A stretch of DNA of 7,137 bases, taken from the NCBI GenBank assembly GCA_030040595.1, contig JASHTL010000043.1, forward strand, positions 1 to 7,137, written 5' to 3'. Shown here in pieces: positions 1 through 5,656 of the stretch. This DNA is from Microcaldota archaeon (lineage in GTDB: Archaea; Micrarchaeota; Micrarchaeia; Micrarchaeales; CABMGC01). The position numbers and the translations under genes are program-made. Under the pieces are notes generated by a model that was not told the DNA's origin, searched no databases, and worked only from the letters and a program-made list of their open reading frames with translations. Position 1 is the stretch's first letter. Each line of letters opens with the position of its first letter.

Positions 1-263
1 TGCCACCTACGAACACGACCAACTCGACAGTGACAACGGTCGCCACTACGACAGTGCCTGCGCCTGTTACCACAGTAGCTACTACAACGATACCTTCCAC
101 TTCGCATACGAACAGCACCAGCGGAGGATCGCTTGCGCCTAGCACATCTGTGCTCTCCGGCATCGGAGCTGCACTGCCTATAGGCATAATAGCGATAATA
201 GCAGCGATAATCGCCGGGATACTCGTATTCGGCAGAAGGAACAGAAAGAAGAGGAAGTACTGA
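1..263 (+). CDS. C-terminal end of a Thr/Ser-rich surface protein with a membrane anchor (5' truncated by window)
   Basis: The reading frame is already open at the left edge (first full codon at position 3), so the true start lies upstream. About 86 residues are visible. First comes a low-complexity stretch rich in Thr, Val, Pro, Ser and Asn, including a repeated nine-residue unit TTVATTTVP / TTVATTTIP. A Gly/Ser linker follows, then a hydrophobic span of about 20 residues (ALPIGIIAIIAAIIAGILVF), then a strongly basic end (RRNRKKRKY) before the TGA at 261-263. This is the layout of an extracellular stalk, probably O-glycosylated, held in the membrane by a C-terminal helix with a cytoplasmic positive tail. 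The functional ectodomain is outside the window, so no specific role can be given. The tail closely matches that of the next gene. An S-layer, adhesin or exported-enzyme ectodomain would all fit. Confidence 0.8.
   Translation, partial: PPTNTTNSTVTTVATTTVPAPVTTVATTTIPSTSHTNSTSGGSLAPSTSVLSGIGAALPIGIIAIIAAIIAGILVFGRRNRKKRKY
33..95 (+). repeat. Degenerate tandem repeat coding TTVATTT(V/I)P twice
   Basis: Codons 33-59 and 69-95 encode the same nine-residue unit, separated by Ala-Pro-Val. Most of the matching codons differ at the third base, so the repeat survives in protein but not in DNA. That suggests an old duplication, or convergence on a Thr-rich stalk, and not recent slippage. Confidence 0.6.
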
Positions 264-298
264 TAAGCAATCCTCCCCTGCATCCGGATAGCGCCATC

Positions 299-313
299 AA
301 AAAGGTTAAATAA
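299..313 (+). promoter_or_regulatory. Archaeal BRE/TATA-like promoter for the secreted mini-protein
   Basis: An A-run (299-303) followed by TTAAATAA (306-313) resembles a purine-rich BRE plus a TATA box. The expected transcription start, about 25 bases downstream, falls near 334. That leaves a short leader of about 14 bases before the ATG at 348. I see no Shine-Dalgarno sequence in that leader. Confidence 0.5.
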
Positions 314-347
314 CACCTGCAACAAGGATTATTGCGGGCACGATCCG

Positions 348-578
348 ATGAAATACGCATATCTTGCACTTCTTTTCTCGGTACTGACTCTTGTAACCTT
401 TGCGGCTAGCGCAGGCGCGCAACAGGCGCCAACCACAATTCCTCAGATCTCGCAGACCCAGGCAGGCAGCACAGGCGCGCCGCTTGGCCCCGCACTGCCC
501 ATAATAGGCATAGCGGTGATTGCAGCCATAGTCGTGGGCTACCTCTCCTTTGCAAGGAGAAGGAGGCACAGGAGGTAA
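348..578 (+). CDS. Small secreted membrane-anchored protein (signal peptide plus C-terminal TM)
   Basis: This 76-residue protein was not recognised as a named family. Residues 1-25 look like a cleavable signal peptide: short n-region MKY, hydrophobic core to about residue 20, and an Ala-rich end with a likely cut near ASAGA/QQ. Residues 26-47 are a short Gln/Thr/Pro/Gly-rich outside segment. Residues 49-68 are a second hydrophobic span beginning ALPI, followed by ARRRRHRR. The mature product would be a roughly 50-residue type I membrane peptide with almost no ectodomain. The tail matches the upstream surface protein without gaps (17 identities over 29 positions), so the two may be handled by the same membrane or sorting machinery. 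Its own TATA-like box lies upstream. The gene ends 14 bases before a gene on the opposite strand. Start chosen because it gives a clean signal peptide. Confidence 0.75.
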   Translation: MKYAYLALLFSVLTLVTFAASAGAQQAPTTIPQISQTQAGSTGAPLGPALPIIGIAVIAAIVVGYLSFARRRRHRR

Positions 579-592
579 ATCCTCTCCTGCCC

Positions 593-1255
593 TCATCTGC
601 CTCTGGCAAGCTTGTGCGGCGTGTTCATGTTGACCAACAATACGGCCATGGGCATGCCCACGAACTGCAGGATTCCTCCGACCCACGGAAGTACGCGTAT
701 CAGGACAACTCCGTAGAGGTATATGCCTGAATTCGGAGAATAACTGTTTATCCTGCTGAAGAGCCTGAAATCCTCTGATTCATATGCTCGCGCGCTCAGC
801 CTTGGCAGCGCTATGCCTACGGCCAATGCAACCACTGCCCCAGCCGCAAGGAGCCCAAGCACGCCCATTCCCGCGACGCTGAAAGGCAGAGAGACTATTC
901 CTGCTATAAAACCCAGGGAGAGAAGAACGGCCAGAGTCTCACCCCTAGAGATGAGGAGGCGGTACCCGTGCACCACAGCGTCGATGTAATTGACAAGCCT
1001 GCCGTTCACGATAGATTTGGCAGCTATTATGAGCGCGCCTATGTACCAGCTTATCAGGAATACCGTTGCCATGCCGCCTACCACGTCAGCGAATATGGTT
1101 CCTGCCAACGCAGATGCATGGCCTACAAGCGCAGCTACGCTGTCTATGACCAGAAATGCAACCAGCACTATCAAGGCGAAGATGACCACAAGCACAAGGA
1201 ACTCCGCGAAATGGTCAAGGGCCATCCTGACTGCCTTGTCCCAGCCATGATCCAT
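593..1255 (-). CDS. Uncharacterised multi-pass integral membrane protein
   Basis: The 220-residue product is dominated by hydrophobic helices. Likely spans are at residues 17-45, 55-80, 107-126, 128-151 and about 178-208, with a short amphipathic N-terminus (MDHGWDKAVRMALDHF) and a basic C-terminus (HKLARGR). A hydrophilic loop with basic and acidic residues (about 152-175) separates the fourth span from the last. No catalytic motif, transporter signature or metal-binding cluster was recognised. The long first span, the Gly/Ala-rich middle spans and the length resemble archaeal DUF-type membrane proteins in general, but I cannot name one. Start at the ATG (1255) is supported by a TATA-like box about 25 bases upstream, which fits a leaderless message. 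The gene is divergent from vapB and convergent with the secreted mini-protein. Function unknown. Confidence 0.8.
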   Translation of the reverse strand: MDHGWDKAVRMALDHFAEFLVLVVIFALIVLVAFLVIDSVAALVGHASALAGTIFADVVGGMATVFLISWYIGALIIAAKSIVNGRLVNYIDAVVHGYRLLISRGETLAVLLSLGFIAGIVSLPFSVAGMGVLGLLAAGAVVALAVGIALPRLSARAYESEDFRLFSRINSYSPNSGIYLYGVVLIRVLPWVGGILQFVGMPMAVLLVNMNTPHKLARGR

Positions 1256-1275
1256 GTTTTGTTACCGAAACCAAA

Positions 1276-1284
1276 CAATTTAAG
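1276..1284 (-). promoter_or_regulatory. TATA-like box for the membrane-protein gene, leaderless layout
   Basis: Read on the minus strand this is CTTAAATTG. Its centre lies about 25 bases before the ATG at 1255, the usual archaeal TATA-to-start distance, so transcription would begin at or next to the start codon. No Shine-Dalgarno motif is present between them. Confidence 0.5.
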
Positions 1285-1329
1285 GTATGCTCAAACGTTG
1301 CGGCTTTATGCAAGGAAAGAGTTATAAGT

Positions 1330-1351
1330 GTATATGTATATACTTATATAC
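1330..1351 (+). promoter_or_regulatory. AT-rich promoter and likely VapB operator
   Basis: The stretch consists of alternating T and A broken by G/C. It contains GTATAT (1330-1335), the self-complementary GTATATAC (1336-1343), and the inverted repeat GTATAT-ACTT-ATATAC (1336-1351). It sits 9-30 bases before the vapB ATG, so its left part can serve as the TATA box of a leaderless message and its right part would cover the transcription start. Ribbon-helix-helix antitoxins commonly repress their own operon by binding such repeats. That VapB binds here is inference. Confidence 0.55.
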
Positions 1352-1359
1352 GTGTAATT

Positions 1360-1641
1360 ATGGCGACGCAGAACAAGAAAAGAAACATAACCCTCTCTGT
1401 GGACGCAGAGGTGGCAAGGAAAGCCAAGTCCTCTCTTGCGTTGAGCGGCAAGACTATGAGTGGGGTGTTGGAGGATGCCCTTGAAGGGCAAATAACCGAA
1501 TTTAAGATAAATGCGCTAGCATCAGCGCTTGGGATAAAGATCGAGAGGATCTCAAAAGGAGAGGTAAAGAAGAAGAGGCCAAAAGCCCCGCCTGGATTCG
1601 ATTCCACATCAATCATAAGGGAAATGAGGTCAAGGCTATGA
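1360..1641 (+). CDS. vapB: VapB-type antitoxin, ribbon-helix-helix
   Basis: This 93-residue protein is predicted to neutralise the adjacent PIN-domain toxin and to repress the operon. Residues 7-13 (KRNITLS) fit the DNA-contacting strand of a ribbon-helix-helix fold, 16-29 helix A, and 33-43 (MSGVLEDALEG) helix B. A linker leads to a basic KKKRPK stretch (70-75) and a C-terminal segment PPGFDSTSIIREMRSR. That segment has the Asp-Ser-Thr...Ile-Ile-Arg pattern seen in toxin-wrapping tails of VapB proteins. The start ATG is preceded by an AT-rich promoter at leaderless spacing. The stop codon overlaps the toxin start as ATGA, so the two are translationally coupled. The N-terminal half is less conserved than the tail, so the RHH assignment rests on pattern and on the partner gene. 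Confidence 0.82.
   Translation: MATQNKKRNITLSVDAEVARKAKSSLALSGKTMSGVLEDALEGQITEFKINALASALGIKIERISKGEVKKKRPKAPPGFDSTSIIREMRSRL
1626..1630 (+). promoter_or_regulatory. Shine-Dalgarno site for vapC
   Basis: GAGGT lies seven bases before the vapC ATG, inside the end of vapB. It matches the anti-Shine-Dalgarno core and supports the start at 1638. The leading gene vapB has no such motif, as expected for a leaderless first gene with a downstream coupled gene. Confidence 0.6.
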
Positions 1642-2087
1642 GGTATTACTTGGACACCAGCGCCCTGGTCAAAAGATACATAAAAGAGCCCGGAAGCGAG
1701 TTTATTGACGGTATATTTGAAGAGGCGTTCAATGGCGGAAACATAATAATAACCTCATACTGGAACATAGGCGAAGCTGCTGTAGTATTCGATAAATACT
1801 CAAGGCGAACAAAGACGGATGGCGCCATAAAATTACTCAGCATGATGGTTGATGAGTTTAAGAGCCTTGCAGATGTGGATGCAATAGAGATAAGCGATCT
1901 TAGCAACTTTATCATTTATGCTTCCATAGGCGATGTAACCCGGCATCACATCTACATCGCCGACGCGCTGCAGTTGACCACTGCAAGGAAGGAGAACGCA
2001 GAGATGCTGCTATCGGCAGATAGGGAACTCATAGATGCAGCTCGGGAAGAGAAATACAAAGCAAGCTACATAGGAGACTATAAGTAA
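1638..2087 (+). CDS. vapC: VapC-type toxin, PIN-domain ribonuclease
   Basis: This 149-residue PIN-domain protein is probably an Mg2+-dependent endoribonuclease. VapC toxins cut tRNA or rRNA and halt translation until bound by VapB. The acidic site is complete: D6 in YYLDTSALVK, E46 in NIGEAAVVF, D109 in IYIADALQL and D128 in LLSADRELI. Length is in the usual VapC range, slightly long. The N-terminal strand begins at residue 2, so the ATG at 1638 is the natural start, and a GAGGT site precedes it. It overlaps vapB by four bases (ATGA). The pair is flanked by unrelated housekeeping-type genes, and the DNA here is somewhat richer in A+T than the surrounding genes, so acquisition as a cassette is plausible. 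No truncation or missing catalytic residue is seen. The RNA target cannot be told from sequence. Confidence 0.93.
   Translation: MRYYLDTSALVKRYIKEPGSEFIDGIFEEAFNGGNIIITSYWNIGEAAVVFDKYSRRTKTDGAIKLLSMMVDEFKSLADVDAIEISDLSNFIIYASIGDVTRHHIYIADALQLTTARKENAEMLLSADRELIDAAREEKYKASYIGDYK
2078..2086 (+). promoter_or_regulatory. Possible TATA box for nac
   Basis: CTATAAGTA overlaps the last codons of vapC. A start site about 25 bases on (near 2107) would give a short leader that still includes the GTGAT ribosome site at 2114. It may let nac be expressed independently of the toxin operon. The match is modest. Confidence 0.3.
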
Positions 2088-2113
2088 CTCCTCTTCTAAG
2101 TAATTATGCAAAA

Positions 2114-2118
2114 GTGAT
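2114..2118 (+). promoter_or_regulatory. Shine-Dalgarno site for nac
   Basis: GTGAT is complementary to the conserved archaeal 16S 3' end. It is 3 bases from the ATG at 2122 and 6 bases from the ATG at 2125. The spacing slightly favours the second ATG as the start used in the cell. Confidence 0.5.
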
Positions 2119-2121
2119 TCC

Positions 2122-2469
2122 ATGATGCCGAACCTTGATCCACAGCAGCTCAAGAAGATGATGGACCGGATGGGCATAAAGTCCAGCGAGATAGACGCGA
2201 ACCGGGTAATTATAGAGAGTTCCGAAGGCGACATAATAATAGAGGAACCGCAGGTTATACTGATAGAGGCGCAGGGCACGAAGTCGTTCCAGATAAGCGG
2301 CAACGTGAGCGAGAAACCAAAGGAGCTGCCAAAGATCGAGATAAGCGAAGACGACATAAAGATGGTCAAGGAGCAGTCCGGAGTGGACGACGACCAGCTA
2401 GTCAGGGAGGCACTTGAGGAATCCAACGGCAACATCGCCGAGGCCATACTTAAGCTAAAGGACAACTGA
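2122..2469 (+). CDS. nac: Nascent polypeptide-associated complex protein (archaeal NAC, alpha-type)
   Basis: This 115-residue protein binds ribosomes near the exit tunnel and contacts emerging chains, acting as a homodimer in archaea. The N-terminus (NLDPQQLKKMMDRMGI) is the characteristic archaeal NAC opening. Residues about 16-62 form the NAC beta-barrel domain, with the typical strands RVIIESSEGDIIIEEPQVIL and a GTKSFQISG end. Residues 74-113 form a UBA domain (three helices: ISEDDIKMVKEQSGV, DDQLVREALEES, GNIAEAILKLK). Length and domain order are those of the family. The start is either of two adjacent ATGs (2122 or 2125). The last 15 bases, including the stop, overlap the end of the ATPase gene on the other strand. 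A role in the neighbouring toxin system is not implied. nac is a core gene that probably marks ordinary chromosome here. Confidence 0.95.
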   Translation: MMPNLDPQQLKKMMDRMGIKSSEIDANRVIIESSEGDIIIEEPQVILIEAQGTKSFQISGNVSEKPKELPKIEISEDDIKMVKEQSGVDDDQLVREALEESNGNIAEAILKLKDN

Positions 2470-4131
2470 CTTGTCCTCGCAATTGAGAAAATCGCCGATC
2501 CTGGCCAGGCGTACGCCATCCAATGCGTTGTACTGATCCATCTTGCTGTCATTTACTACCATGAGTATCCTTGAATACTGTTTTCTCCTGAATGCAAGCA
2601 TGCGCTCGGTGCTCTCCCTGCTCTTGCTCCCTGTCTCGTATTCCACTGCGATCCTCTCCCTGCCATAATACGCTATTATGTCAGGGCCGTATGAGCTGTT
2701 GTAGATCACGCACCTCAGGCCGAGGCTCTCAATGTGCCTCTTTACCACGCTCACGCATATATCGTGCTCCGGGCTGTTCCTAGGCGCGGCGATGTACCAC
2801 TTTCCGTCGTACCTGCTCATCTCGCGCAATTGGTATGACGAGATCGCGCCTTCCTGCTCCATGCGCTCCGCCATGGCGCTTACCTGACTTTGCGAGAAAC
2901 CTGCCTGAGATACTTTCTCGAGCATCTCCTCCATTGTGCAACACTCCTTCGAGAGTCTCATTATCTCGTACGCGAGAGAGGTGCCATTCTCTCTGCAGAG
3001 CCCGAACCTGGTTATGAACGGATTCCTCTCCGAAGAGTCGACTACTATGGCGCTTCCTGTGCGCAGGTTCCTTATCGCCTTCTTAACCTCCATGAACCTG
3101 TTCAGCTCGTTGCCCCCAGAGACAAGGTTCGCAACATAGTTGAGCTCCTCCGGCTCGCGCTGGTAGAAGGAGATGAAGAGGGCCGCGTTTGTCCTTATTT
3201 CCTTGTCCATGCTCTTCGACCTCTGTGCCATGACTATGAGTCCTATCCCGTACTTCCTGCCCTCCGCAGCTATCTTGCCTATTATCGACTTCTGCCCCAG
3301 CTTCTCCGCCTCGTCTATCACGATATAGAGCCTTGTCCTGCCGCCCTTTTCAGATGCAAGCATCCTTGCGTATACCTTCCTGAGGAAACCCTCAACGTAC
3401 ACTGACTGGGCCTCGTTAGTGTGAAGGCCGGAGAGCATGAAGATACTGTTGCCGGACATCACCTTCTCCATCGTAGTGCTCGTTGAGAACGAACCAGTAT
3501 CTATGAGCGAGAGCCTCCTGCTTATTCCCTCGATCGCGCGCTGCTCGCCTGTCGAAGCGTGTTTCTTGAAGATCTCCATTGTGTACATGAGGTCGCGCAT
3601 CCCGGGAACCCTGCCGTACGCGCCTACTCGTGTGTACGTGAAGAGAATGGCCCTGTATAGCTGGTATCCCTGCACGTCGCCAAGCCTGAATACCCTTCGG
3701 AACATATTGGTGAGCTCATTTGCCTTCTCGCGCTCGCTCACTCCGTCAAGCTCGAAGATGTTTATCCCGCTGTGAGCGGCGTCGTAGACGCTCGCGTTTA
3801 TCGAGTCTGCAATGCCTATGTACTCGTTATGCGGATCGAGTATGGCCACGTTTATGCCTTGCGACGCGATATGCCTTACTATGGCCTTGCATGCGTTCGA
3901 CTTTCCTGACCCACTCTCTCCCACTATCGCCATGTGCGGGTTCAACCTCCCTGAAGAATCAATCTCGATGCCCCTGGGTCTTACCCTCTTCCACTGCCAT
4001 CTTGGCCTGTCGAGGAAGATCCTGCTCATCACCAGCCTGCTTACCACTTCACCCACCCGTTCCTTTTTCTTGAAGAACCCAATATTAAAATCGAAAAACC
4101 TTGTCGCAAAGCTTATCCCTAATATCCTCAT
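2455..4131 (-). CDS. HerA/VirB4-like P-loop ATPase fused to winged-helix-like and putative PD-(D/E)XK nuclease domains
   Basis: This 558-residue ATPase is of the HerA/FtsK/VirB4 (DUF87) kind, which form hexameric DNA or protein pumps. Visible motifs: Walker A GESGSGKS (71-78), a HerA-like DPHNEY (99-104), Walker B LYIVIDE (268-274, D273/E274), and Q303-R304 in MAQR as the sensor/arginine region. Residues 1-65 lack an obvious HAS-barrel, so it is not canonical HerA. About 397-450 looks like a winged helix (predicted helices EEMLEKV, SQSQVSAMAERMEQEG, then a WYIAA wing). Residues 455-550 show a PD...ExE pattern: PDIIAYY (D484) then IAVEYETGSK (E497, E499, K503). This suggests a restriction-endonuclease-like fold, active or degenerate. 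The ATG at 4131 has AGGTG five bases upstream. No NurA partner is in view. Alternatives: a conjugation-type or defence ATPase. Confidence 0.85.
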   Translation of the reverse strand: MRILGISFATRFFDFNIGFFKKKERVGEVVSRLVMSRIFLDRPRWQWKRVRPRGIEIDSSGRLNPHMAIVGESGSGKSNACKAIVRHIASQGINVAILDPHNEYIGIADSINASVYDAAHSGINIFELDGVSEREKANELTNMFRRVFRLGDVQGYQLYRAILFTYTRVGAYGRVPGMRDLMYTMEIFKKHASTGEQRAIEGISRRLSLIDTGSFSTSTTMEKVMSGNSIFMLSGLHTNEAQSVYVEGFLRKVYARMLASEKGGRTRLYIVIDEAEKLGQKSIIGKIAAEGRKYGIGLIVMAQRSKSMDKEIRTNAALFISFYQREPEELNYVANLVSGGNELNRFMEVKKAIRNLRTGSAIVVDSSERNPFITRFGLCRENGTSLAYEIMRLSKECCTMEEMLEKVSQAGFSQSQVSAMAERMEQEGAISSYQLREMSRYDGKWYIAAPRNSPEHDICVSVVKRHIESLGLRCVIYNSSYGPDIIAYYGRERIAVEYETGSKSRESTERMLAFRRKQYSRILMVVNDSKMDQYNALDGVRLARIGDFLNCEDKSVVL

Positions 4132-4136
4132 ATAGA

Positions 4137-4141
4137 CACCT
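4137..4141 (-). promoter_or_regulatory. Shine-Dalgarno site for the ATPase gene
   Basis: Read on the minus strand this is AGGTG, five bases before the ATG at 4131. It decides for this start over the internal Met35 and shows that this gene is translated from a leadered message, unlike several neighbours. Confidence 0.6.
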
Positions 4142-4181
4142 GAACCATTTTTCTACGCTTATCATCCACCCTAGCAGAAAC

Positions 4182-4190
4182 GTTTAAGAA
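4182..4190 (-). promoter_or_regulatory. TATA-like box for the ATPase gene
   Basis: Minus-strand TTCTTAAAC lies about 55 bases before the ATG. A start site near 4160 would give a leader of about 30 bases carrying the AGGTG site. The same intergenic stretch also holds the direct repeat ATCATCC (4161-4167 and 4190-4196), which brackets the expected start. Confidence 0.35.
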
Positions 4191-4258
4191 TCATCCGCTA
4201 CAATATCATTTCTGGAAATTTATGGTGAGGAGAATGAGCGGATACACGTCAGCACCTT

Positions 4259-4269
4259 GAGAAAAAGAA
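4259..4269 (-). terminator. Oligo-T tract after the regulator gene
   Basis: On the minus strand this is TTCTTTTTCTC, 11-21 bases past the regulator stop codon at 4280. Archaeal RNA polymerase terminates at short T-runs without needing a hairpin, so this is a plausible end for the nfo-regulator transcript. Five consecutive Ts is a weak signal. Confidence 0.4.
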
Positions 4270-4279
4270 TGCAGCTACC

Positions 4280-5623
4280 CTAGCCGAGGTAGTCTGCTTG
4301 TTGTTCTGTTTTTATTCCGTAAGTATCGGTTAATATCCTAGTCTGTATAGAGTAAGTGTTGTCAAAGCGCCTGTATACCATGCGCCCCACAGCTATCCCT
4401 GTCGCTATTGCCACATCTGTCTCTATGCCGTTTATCTCCAGCAGCTCTTTCTTTATCCTGTCAATGTCCTCCTCCTCGTAAACCGGTAGGAACATTATTG
4501 CGCCGTACGGCGAGCCTATGTCTCCGACAAGCGAGTACTTGTTTGTAGGCCTTCCTGTGTCTTCTATCAGCTTCTCCAGGAATGCCTGCCTTGTTGGCAG
4601 GAATTCCTTCGTGCTCACCACCTTTACGAAGAAGAGCCCGATGTACTTCAACGGCAGGCTCTCCAGCGAGAGTGTTGTCCTTACCAGAAGCTTGCTCTGC
4701 AGGAGCTTGTAATACGAATACTGCGCCCTTCCCCTGTCGAATCCATATTTCTTGTCTATGTCCGCGAACTCCGTCTTGCCGTCCCTATTCAACTCGTTGA
4801 GAACCGCGAATTCCCTCCTGAGCACTGTCTTCCTCTTCTCCGTAAGACCCTCCTCGAAGATGCCCTTGCGCCTCTCGAAGACTTCGCCGAAGGTTGCGAT
4901 GAACTCGTCGCGCGGAGGCACGAAGTTGTTTGTCTCGTAGAACGGCATAGTGTGCCATTCGGCAGGATACTCTATGAATACGCTGTTCGAGAGTATCTCG
5001 CGCGACAATATGTTCACATCGGTGTTCGACTCGGAGAGCACGTAGATGAGCAGGTCATAGTCTCCTCCTGTCAGCGAGACCGCGAACTGGACCCTGCTGT
5101 ATCCCAAAAGGCCGTTCCTTATCTCCTCATTCGACGGCACTTTGGCAAAGAACTTGACAAGTATGAGGAACTTGAGGTAGCCGAGCTTCTCTATGTCTAT
5201 CTCAGCGGTGTACCTTATCCTATAGACCTTCTCAAGGCGCTTTACCCTGCTGTATACTGTATTCTTCGGCAGTCCGACAAGGTTGCCTATGAATGCATAT
5301 GTGGCTCGCGCATTCATGCTCAGTGCCGTCAATATCCTCTTGTCATACTCATCAAGCGAGCGGGCCTGCTGCTCTGTTGCCATTGGAGTCGGCGCTGGTA
5401 GAGACGTCTGCTTCCTATGCTTTGCCTCGACAAATGTGCCATTGCCAAGGATCCTGCCCAGGTAGTGCGTCACCTTCTTCGTTCTTTTCAGGGCCTTGTC
5501 ATAAACTCCCCTGGACTCGAAGACGCAGTAGAGCCCGTGGATGATCTTGACTTCAACGTAATGCTCGTGCTCCTTCTTCATCCTCTTGAGAGTATTCTGC
5601 ACCTTGATGGGTAACTTTGGCAT
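4280..5623 (-). CDS. Tandem Lrp/AsnC-like transcriptional regulator with a transposase-like N-terminal domain
   Basis: The product has 447 residues from the ATG at 5623; a TTG one codon upstream is possible. Numbering here counts from that TTG. Residues about 20-70 form a predicted beta-rich module (YVEVKIIHGLYCVFE, VYDKALKRTKKVTHYLGRI, GNGTF) resembling the N-terminal domain of IS1634/IS4-type transposases. After a Pro/Thr linker, residues 91-139 are an Lrp-type helix-turn-helix (LDEYDKRILTALS, GLPKNTVYSRVKRLE). About 145-225 is a RAM-like ligand/oligomerisation domain with the Lrp-like GGDYDLLIYV. A second, divergent HTH (264-318) and RAM-like unit (325-412, with GDIGSPYGAIMF) follow. Typical Lrp proteins are about 150 residues, so this is a duplicated, extended form that may act as a single-chain pseudo-dimer. 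A TATA box lies 26 bases upstream (leaderless), overlapped by an inverted repeat that suggests self-control. Target genes unknown. Confidence 0.8.
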   Translation of the reverse strand: MPKLPIKVQNTLKRMKKEHEHYVEVKIIHGLYCVFESRGVYDKALKRTKKVTHYLGRILGNGTFVEAKHRKQTSLPAPTPMATEQQARSLDEYDKRILTALSMNARATYAFIGNLVGLPKNTVYSRVKRLEKVYRIRYTAEIDIEKLGYLKFLILVKFFAKVPSNEEIRNGLLGYSRVQFAVSLTGGDYDLLIYVLSESNTDVNILSREILSNSVFIEYPAEWHTMPFYETNNFVPPRDEFIATFGEVFERRKGIFEEGLTEKRKTVLRREFAVLNELNRDGKTEFADIDKKYGFDRGRAQYSYYKLLQSKLLVRTTLSLESLPLKYIGLFFVKVVSTKEFLPTRQAFLEKLIEDTGRPTNKYSLVGDIGSPYGAIMFLPVYEEEDIDRIKKELLEINGIETDVAIATGIAVGRMVYRRFDNTYSIQTRILTDTYGIKTEQQADYLG

Positions 5624-5643
5624 CAAGCAGATATAAGATGGGT

Positions 5644-5654
5644 AAATTATATAG
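5644..5654 (-). promoter_or_regulatory. TATA box for the regulator gene
   Basis: Minus-strand CTATATAATTT is a strong archaeal TATA box, centred 26 bases before the ATG at 5623. It lies in the 33-base gap after nfo. There is no Shine-Dalgarno motif, so the message is probably leaderless. This indicates that the regulator can be transcribed separately from the nfo operon. Confidence 0.65.
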
Positions 5655-5656
5655 TG

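Noticed and set aside
557..590. Hairpin GGA(G)...(C)TCC between convergent genes as a terminator
   Set aside because: The stem is short with bulges and arises from purine-rich coding sequence facing pyrimidine-rich sequence. There is no T-run on either strand.
968..1327. 119-codon plus-strand open frame opposite the membrane-protein gene
   Set aside because: It is antisense to a gene with convincing hydrophobic helices, and its Tyr/His-rich composition is typical of a complement of hydrophobic codons.
2890..3405. 171-codon open frame on the plus strand inside the ATPase gene
   Set aside because: It is antisense to a gene with clear Walker motifs and has no recognisable domain. Long antisense frames are expected from the codon bias here.
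4132..4279. C/D-box small RNA or other structured RNA in the gap before the ATPase gene
   Set aside because: Partial matches such as GTGAGGA and CTGA occur, but not in the order or spacing of C, D', C' and D boxes, and no convincing stem was found.
4952..5401. 149-codon open frame on the plus strand inside the regulator gene
   Set aside because: It is antisense to the HTH-RAM coding region, with no motif, ribosome site or promoter of its own.
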